Of a DNA stretch of 64,000 nt, positions 59,464 to 64,000 are shown in pieces. The translations under genes were made by a program, and so were the position numbers. The notes beneath the pieces were generated by a model. It saw only the letters and a program-made list of their open reading frames with translations, made no database searches and was not told the origin of the DNA. Origin of the DNA: Methylophilus sp. TWE2 (GTDB lineage Bacteria; Pseudomonadota; Gammaproteobacteria; Burkholderiales; Methylophilaceae); assembly GCF_001183865.1 (NCBI RefSeq), contig NZ_CP012020.1, forward strand, positions 3,015,045 through 3,079,044, read 5' to 3'. Positions within the stretch are counted from its first letter, which is position 1. The number at the start of each line of letters is the position of its first letter.

Positions 59464-60048
59464 ATGCTACGTTATGTCTGGGATCCGTTCATACGGATCT
59501 TTCATTGGTCCTTGGTGGGGGCGTTTGGATATGCTTTTTATACTCACGCCTCCATGTGGGATAGACTACACCACGCATATGCTGGCTATGTGGCCGGCAC
59601 ACTCATCGTCGCCCGTATTATTTGGGGCCTGGTTGCCACCGGTTACGCAAGTTTCCGCAGCTTTCCACTGAACCCGGTATGGGCAGTCAAACACTTATTT
59701 AAACTCTTAAAAGGCACAGCCAGACACTACATCGGCCACAACCCTACTGGTTCGATCGCCATTTATGCCATGCTGGGACTAGGCATTGTCGCTGTAGGTT
59801 CTGGCTGTATTGTTTACAACAGTGGTTGGGGATTTATTGATGATGAGATGAGCAAAGTATTACATCATTATGTGACCTGGACGTGGCTAGGTGTGGTTGT
59901 TGTGCATGTATTGGGGGTGATTTTTGAAAGCATCATTAATCGTGACAATCTGATCTGGGCCATGATTACCGGCTGCAAACGCGTCTGTAGTATTGATGAG
60001 CGGTTTGACCAACCCAACACACCCTTTCCAAGAAAAAAAACCCGCTAG
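59464..60048 (+). CDS. Cytochrome b561-family membrane protein
   Basis: This 194-residue integral membrane protein has four hydrophobic segments and the blocks of the b561/Ni-Fe-hydrogenase b-type family: VWDPFIRIFHWSLVGAF, LHHAYAGYVAGTL, HNPTGSIAIYAMLGLG and TWLGVVVVHVLGVIFES, with His residues placed for two b haems. It starts three bases behind the cytochrome c'' stop without its own Shine-Dalgarno sequence, so it is translationally coupled and is the likely electron donor or acceptor of cytochrome c''. Its stop codon lies in the following terminator. Confidence 0.9.
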   Translation: MLRYVWDPFIRIFHWSLVGAFGYAFYTHASMWDRLHHAYAGYVAGTLIVARIIWGLVATGYASFRSFPLNPVWAVKHLFKLLKGTARHYIGHNPTGSIAIYAMLGLGIVAVGSGCIVYNSGWGFIDDEMSKVLHHYVTWTWLGVVVVHVLGVIFESIINRDNLIWAMITGCKRVCSIDERFDQPNTPFPRKKTR

Positions 60049-60059
60049 CGGGTTTTTTT
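60033..60059. terminator. Bidirectional terminator between cytochrome b and mnmE
   Basis: CCCGCTAGCGGG, flanked by A8 on the left and T7 on the right, forms a perfect short hairpin. The TAG at its centre (60046-60048) is the stop codon of the cytochrome b gene. It serves convergent mnmE as well. Confidence 0.85.
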
Positions 60060-60064
60060 ATTGA

Positions 60065-61420
60065 TTATTTGCCGATACAAAAACGGCTAAATATTTCACC
60101 CAGTAAATCATCCGAGGTGAACTCTCCTGTGATGCTTCCGAGAGCCTCTTGTGCGCACCGCAATTCTTCGGCGACAAGTTCAGCCGCATGCATTTGATGC
60201 AATGCCAACTCCAGATGCTGTTCTACGTCGGTCAGCGCTTGTAAATGACGTGCTCGCGCCATAAACACACCTTCACTAGGTTGATAACCAACAATTTCCA
60301 GAAGCGTTTTTTTTAGATGGCCAATACCATCCCCTGTCTTGGCAGATAAAAATACGTGTTGGTTATTTTCGATCAGATCCACCCGGGATGTTTCACGTGA
60401 AACATCAATTTTGTTATGCACCCATATTTTCTTAACCTGGTCAGGGAGTTTTTGCAGAATAGTCGTTTCAAGCGGACCGATCCCGTGCTGGCTATCCACC
60501 AATAACAAAGCCACATGGGCTGTTTCTACGGCTTTCCAAGTGCGGGCAATACCCACTTGTTCTACGGCATCATCCGTGTCACGTAAACCAGCAGTATCAA
60601 TAATATGTAAAGGCACGCCTTCAATCTGGATGACACTCTTGATCGTATCGCGTGTTGTTCCTGCGATCGGTGTTACGATCGCCACCTCTTCACCAGAAAG
60701 CGCATTGAGCAGGCTGGACTTACCTACATTAGGCTGGCCAATGAGAACCACATTGATGCCTTCACGCAATAGTGACCCCTGTTTGGCTTGCTCGAAAATA
60801 ATACGCAACGCAGCCTGGTTAGCTTGGAGCTTTTCCAGTACCCGACCCTGGGTAATAAAATCAATTTCCTCTTCAGGAAAGTCCAGGCAAGCCTCTACAT
60901 ACATGCGCAAATCAATGAGTTGCTTCAATAAAGTTTGAATGGCTTGAGAAAACTCACCGGATAATGAGCGCACAGCGCTACGGGCAGCTTCTACGGTAGC
61001 TGCATTAATGAGGTCGGCTACTGCTTCAGCTTGAGCCAGATCAAGCTTGTCATTTAAGTATGCGCGCTGCGTGAATTCACCGGCCTGGGCATGCCGTGCG
61101 CCACACTCAATGCACCGCGCCAGCAATATTTGCATAAGCGCAGTCCCGCCATGGGCCTGCAACTCAAGGACATCTTCACCAGTATAAGAATGCGGGTTTG
61201 GAAAATAGAGGGCAATACCGCGATCTATCAGCGTGCCATCTGCCTGAAAAAAGGGCAGATAAGCTGCATGGCGTGGAGGAGGGCAGTGGCCTAGTATGTG
61301 TTTCGCAATCTCTACCGACAAGGGGCCGGATACACGGACGACACCAATGCCACCCGCGCCAGGCGCAGTGGCAACGGCGGCAATGGTGTCAGTCTTGAAC
61401 ACGACTGGTTGGTTACTTGC
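60065..61420 (-). CDS. mnmE: tRNA modification GTPase MnmE
   Basis: This GTPase partners MnmG in wobble-uridine modification. From ATG 61420 it has 451 residues: a folate-binding N-terminal domain ([22 protein letters not shown], split over 12-33), helical middle, G domain ([30 protein letters not shown]) and the C-terminal FCIGK with its conserved Cys. This start fits homologues but its AAGGAA is very close to the ATG; an ATG ten codons upstream (61450) lies inside yidC. It overlaps the yidC stop. A parS site lies inside the G-domain coding region. Confidence 0.97.
   Translation of the reverse strand, partial: ASNQPVVFKTDTIAAVATAPGAGGIGVVRVSGPLSVEIAKHILGHCPPPRHAAYLPFFQADGTLIDRGIALYFPNPHSYTGEDVLELQAHGGTALMQILLARCIECGARHAQAGEFTQRAYLNDKLDLAQAEAVADLINAATVEAARSAVRSLSGEFSQAIQTLLKQLIDLRMYVEACLDFPEEEIDFITQGRVLEKLQANQAALRIIFEQAKQGSLLREGINVVLIGQPNVGKSSLLNALSGEEVAIVTPIAGTTRDTIKSVIQIEGVPLHIIDTAGLRDTDDAVEQVGIARTWKAVETAHVALLLVDSQHGIGPLETTILQKLPDQVKKIWVHNKIDVSRETSRVDLIENNQHVFLSAKTGDGIGHLKKTLLEIVGYQPSEGVFMARARHLQALTDVEQHLELALHQMHAAELVAEELRCAQEALGSITGEFTSDDLLGEIFSRFCIGK
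60389..60404. promoter_or_regulatory. parS centromere site in mnmE
   Basis: TGTTTCACGTGAAACA again matches the parS consensus perfectly, with the palindrome extended by A and T on its sides. It is read in mnmE as VSRET and lies 3.1 kb from the first site. Confidence 0.95.
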
Positions 61421-63017
61421 CATTTCCTTTTTTGGCCAATGCTTCCGCATGAATCATGCGGTTGATCGCCCATTGCTGCCAAATGGAAAGAACATTGTTC
61501 ACCAGCCAGTACAGAACAAGACCGGCGGGGAAGAAGAAGAAGAAGACACTGAACAGGACAGGCATGATTTTCATGACTTTGGCCTGAATCGGGTCTGTCG
61601 GTGGTGGATTCAAATAGGTTTGGATAATCATGGTCGCACCCATCAGGATAGGTAACACAAAGTAAGGATCCGTCGCAGACAAATCCTGAATCCAACCAAA
61701 GAAAGGGGCATGACGCAACTCTACCGAACCCAGCAACACCCAATACAAGGAAATAAACACCGGAATCTGGACCAGGATAGGCAGGCAGCCACCCATAGGA
61801 TTGATTTTTTCAGTACGGTACATCTCCATCATGGCTTGTTGCAGTTTTTGCTTGTCATCGCCAAATTTGTCTTTCAGCGCTTGCATGCGCGGGGCAATTT
61901 CGCGCAAATGAGCCATGTTACGATAACCGGAAGCAGACAGCTTAAAGAACGCGGCTTTGATCAGTATCGTCAAGACGATAATGGCAATGCCCCAGTTCTT
62001 CACGAGATCGTGGATATGCGTCAGCAACCACATTAACGGCTTGGCAATCACCGTGAGGATACCGTAATCCACCACGTATTCCAGGCCAGGCGCGGCGGCT
62101 TCTAAGGCATCTTGCTCCTGCGGGCCACTGAATAACTTGGCAGAGACTGTTTTACTGCTACCAGGGGCAATGTCACCAACAGGCAAAATAGTGCCAATTG
62201 AAAAATCATGCTCACTCAACTTGGTGGTGTAAAACTTGCGTTCGGCCGTGGATTGCGGCACCCAGGCGCTGACGAAATAATGCTGCACCAGGCCAATCCA
62301 GCCATCCTTGGCGTTGATTGAAACGTCCTTCTTGGCCATTTCGTCAAACTTGATCTTGTTGTATTTTTCGGCCTCAGTGTAATAAGCACCTCCGGTAAAA
62401 GTCGGCATCATTTTTGAGCCCTGGTTAGACTCATTATCATGAATGATCTGGTAATACACAGAAGGCGAAATCGCTTTATCACTATTGTTTTTGATTTCAT
62501 ACAGGACATCGATCACGTATTGGCCACGGTGAAAGCGGTAAATTTTGTCTACGGCCACGCCATTGGTGTCGGGCGCAGACAAACGCACATCTAATGACTC
62601 CTGACCCTCTTGCAAGCTATAACTACTTTCAGCAGCAGTAAAATTCACATAATGCGTAGGCAAGCTATCACCCTTTAAACCCGTTTGCGCGACATATAAT
62701 TTATCGCCACCAGCATCACTCATCAATTCATAAGAACCTGAGTTGTCGTCTGCCTTATGTTCCAATAAAGACAATTCGCGCAAATCGCCGCCCATAGTAT
62801 CAATCACTGCTGCATAACGGTCTGTTTTAACCGCAATACGGGTTCCTTTGGTGAGCGCAAACCCATTTTCTTGCGGTTTGTCTGCAGGCGCGACCTGGTT
62901 GGCTTCATTCTGTGTGACTGTGGTTTGTTCTGGCGCCTGCTGTTGTTGCCAGGCGTCCCACAGCATCATGATTGAAAAAGAAAAGATCACAAACAGAATT
63001 AAACGGCGAGTATCCAT
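61413..63017 (-). CDS. yidC: Membrane protein insertase YidC
   Basis: This 534-residue insertase helps place proteins in the inner membrane, alone or with SecYEG. It has an N-terminal anchor ([20 protein letters not shown]), a large periplasmic beta-sandwich domain, and five core helices near 345-530, with [39 protein letters not shown] and the Pro-rich C-terminal [15 protein letters not shown]. The conserved Arg of the hydrophilic groove is not located with certainty. It lies 19 bases behind yidD. Confidence 0.97.
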   Translation of the reverse strand: MDTRRLILFVIFSFSIMMLWDAWQQQQAPEQTTVTQNEANQVAPADKPQENGFALTKGTRIAVKTDRYAAVIDTMGGDLRELSLLEHKADDNSGSYELMSDAGGDKLYVAQTGLKGDSLPTHYVNFTAAESSYSLQEGQESLDVRLSAPDTNGVAVDKIYRFHRGQYVIDVLYEIKNNSDKAISPSVYYQIIHDNESNQGSKMMPTFTGGAYYTEAEKYNKIKFDEMAKKDVSINAKDGWIGLVQHYFVSAWVPQSTAERKFYTTKLSEHDFSIGTILPVGDIAPGSSKTVSAKLFSGPQEQDALEAAAPGLEYVVDYGILTVIAKPLMWLLTHIHDLVKNWGIAIIVLTILIKAAFFKLSASGYRNMAHLREIAPRMQALKDKFGDDKQKLQQAMMEMYRTEKINPMGGCLPILVQIPVFISLYWVLLGSVELRHAPFFGWIQDLSATDPYFVLPILMGATMIIQTYLNPPPTDPIQAKVMKIMPVLFSVFFFFFPAGLVLYWLVNNVLSIWQQWAINRMIHAEALAKKGNGK

Positions 63018-63036
63018 AAGATTTCGTTTTTAAAAG

Positions 63037-63255
63037 TCAGGGAAGGGGATCCACACCACCGGGATGCCATGGATGGCAACGGCCGATACGGCGCAAGGCT
63101 AACAAACTGCCATGCCAGGCGCCATAGCGCTGTAATGCCTCAATAGCATAGTGTGAACAAGTTGGATGAAAACGACACTGCCGTCCCAGCCATGGGCTTA
63201 AGCCCCACTGGTAACATTTCACAAAAAAAATCAGTAGCGTTTTCATCAGAAACAT
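63037..63255 (-). CDS. yidD: Membrane protein insertion efficiency factor YidD
   Basis: This 72-residue protein has the family motif CRFHPTCSHYAIEAL and the cluster HPGGVDP, with an amphipathic N-terminus that sits on the inner membrane. The ATG at 63255 overlaps the rnpA stop (TGATG); an ATG three codons later (63246, giving 69 residues) matches the common MKTLLI start. It is thought to assist YidC-dependent insertion. Its place between rnpA and yidC is canonical. Confidence 0.95.
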   Translation of the reverse strand: MFLMKTLLIFFVKCYQWGLSPWLGRQCRFHPTCSHYAIEALQRYGAWHGSLLALRRIGRCHPWHPGGVDPLP

Positions 63256-63599
63256 CAGGAAACAGGTGAGGCTTTTTTCAGCCTGGACAGCAATAATGTT
63301 AAATCACGCTGAACAGCCTGAAAATCATTATGGCGAAAAGCTTTACGTACCTGAAGAACGACATCATACCCGTTTACTGTGACAGACGCTTGTGTCCGCA
63401 ACAATTCACGTAATACACGCTTCATATAATTACGCCTGACAGCCAGTTTGGCCACTTTTTTTGATACCACCAATCCATAACGGTGATGGTTTTGCTGGTT
63501 AGGCATGATGTTGGCGAATAGCCATTCACCATAAAACCGTTTCCTAAAACTAAAAACGGATGAAAATTCATCCGTTTTTTTTAGCTTATACAATGTCAT
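63255..63599 (-). CDS. rnpA: Ribonuclease P protein component
   Basis: This 114-residue basic protein helps the RNase P RNA trim tRNA 5' ends. It starts LKKTDEFSSVFSFRKR, has the RNR-type motif (AVRRNYMKRVLRELLR) and the YDVVLQVRKAF block. It lies 30 bases behind rpmH, the invariant rpmH-rnpA pair. In this window the tRNA-Gly/thiD transcript would be one of its clients. Confidence 0.97.
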   Translation of the reverse strand: MTLYKLKKTDEFSSVFSFRKRFYGEWLFANIMPNQQNHHRYGLVVSKKVAKLAVRRNYMKRVLRELLRTQASVTVNGYDVVLQVRKAFRHNDFQAVQRDLTLLLSRLKKASPVS

Positions 63600-63629
63600 G
63601 CATTGAGTTTCAGCAATGCATCGCCGGGA

Positions 63630-63764
63630 TTACAGACCCAGACGTTTACGACCTTTAGCGCGGCGGGCAGCAATTACTGCACGGCCACCTTTGGTTTTCA
63701 TGCGTACCAGAAAGCCATGGGTACGTGCACGACGGGTTTTGGATGGTTGATAGGTACGTTTCAT
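63630..63764 (-). CDS. rpmH: Ribosomal protein bL34
   Basis: This 44-residue protein reads [18 protein letters not shown] and ends GRKRLGL, the typical bL34. It is strongly basic and forms part of the large ribosomal subunit. ATG 63764 is preceded by GGAG nine bases upstream. It heads the rpmH-rnpA-yidD-yidC-mnmE run and lies next to the expected dnaA/oriC region. Confidence 0.98.
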   Translation of the reverse strand: MKRTYQPSKTRRARTHGFLVRMKTKGGRAVIAARRAKGRKRLGL

Positions 63765-63851
63765 TATTAAACTCCTGCCAAAATGGCAATTAAATTCTAA
63801 TCGGGCAGTGCTGATTTAACCGCTGAAATTTGCCGATTTCAAAAACCCTTA

Positions 63852-63881
63852 ATTAAACAGCAATTAGAGACTTTATGTCAA
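63852..63881 (-). promoter_or_regulatory. Promoter of rpmH
   Basis: On the minus strand TTGACA (63881-63876) and TTTAAT (63857-63852) are 18 bases apart, about 88 bases before the rpmH start. The -35 box is perfect and the -10 box differs at one or two positions. Confidence 0.7.
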
Positions 63882-63912
63882 TGATTTTTTTTAATTTTTT
63901 GTAGTCTATGGC

Positions 63913-63921
63913 TGTGGATAA
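63913..63921 (-). promoter_or_regulatory. DnaA box upstream of rpmH
   Basis: TTATCCACA on the minus strand is a perfect R1-type DnaA box. The surrounding 63840-63905 is A+T-rich. Only one perfect box is visible in the window, so the origin itself may be further right, next to dnaA. Confidence 0.7.
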
Positions 63922-64000
63922 CTCAGACTAAAACGTTTAGAATGTCTACATCAGGTCATGGTGACATTCGCCACAAGACCATTTCTCTGCCACTCTTCCC

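Overview
The window reads as a continuous piece of chromosome from a methylotrophic betaproteobacterium of the Methylophilaceae, most likely Methylophilus. The strongest evidence is the protein at 59026-59460. Its predicted mature form has 124 residues, a CASCH haem site with His53, a second His at mature position 95 and a Cys96/Cys104 pair, which are the known hallmarks of cytochrome c'' of Methylophilus methylotrophus. The right end is the classical replication-origin neighbourhood (rpmH-rnpA-yidD-yidC-mnmE, then mnmG-rsmG-parA-parB and the F1Fo ATP synthase operon). dnaA is therefore expected just beyond position 64000.

Left part (1-19 kb): the tail of a Fis-type regulator, the metX-metW pair, a HAD phosphatase, and a leftward hemA-prfA-(alkC-like)-prmC cluster. 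A rightward run follows: rpe-gph-trpE-trpG-trpD-(DUF3465 lipoprotein)-trpC-hemB. The trpE leader holds an apparent Trp-rich leader peptide and alternative hairpins that look like an attenuator. Two loci of long inverted repeats (14.54-15.15 kb and 17.15-17.76 kb) bracket xth, pyrE and a YidB-like gene. A small GIY-YIG protein gene lies at the left repeat locus.

Middle part (18-44 kb): a leftward block of cell-envelope and cofactor genes (pseudouridine synthase, GT51 transglycosylase, 2Fe-2S ferredoxin, TonB, mpl, thiE, thiD), with a tRNA-Gly(CCC) whose CCA end lies 10 nt before the thiD start codon. Next comes a two-partner secretion pair, with the transporter gene upstream of the secreted exoprotein gene. 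After it come priA and argS (divergent), a SPOR protein, dsbA, a K+-channel-like protein with a DUF6394 partner, an SDR, YegP, an arylamine N-acetyltransferase, ettA, a small heat-shock protein with a sigma-32-type promoter, and an EAL/HDOD signalling protein.

Right part (44-64 kb): glmS, glmU and atpIBEFHAGDC, all leftward; parB, parA, rsmG and mnmG; the rightward cytochrome c''/cytochrome b pair; then mnmE, yidC, yidD, rnpA and rpmH leftward. Two perfect 16-bp parS sites lie inside the mnmG and mnmE coding sequences, close to parAB. The window has no CRISPR array, rRNA operon, prophage or recognisable IS transposase. Its more unusual content is the regulatory and repeat structure: the trp leader, a pair of ~124-bp hairpin elements with locus-specific self-complementary ends, and the large inverted-repeat loci.
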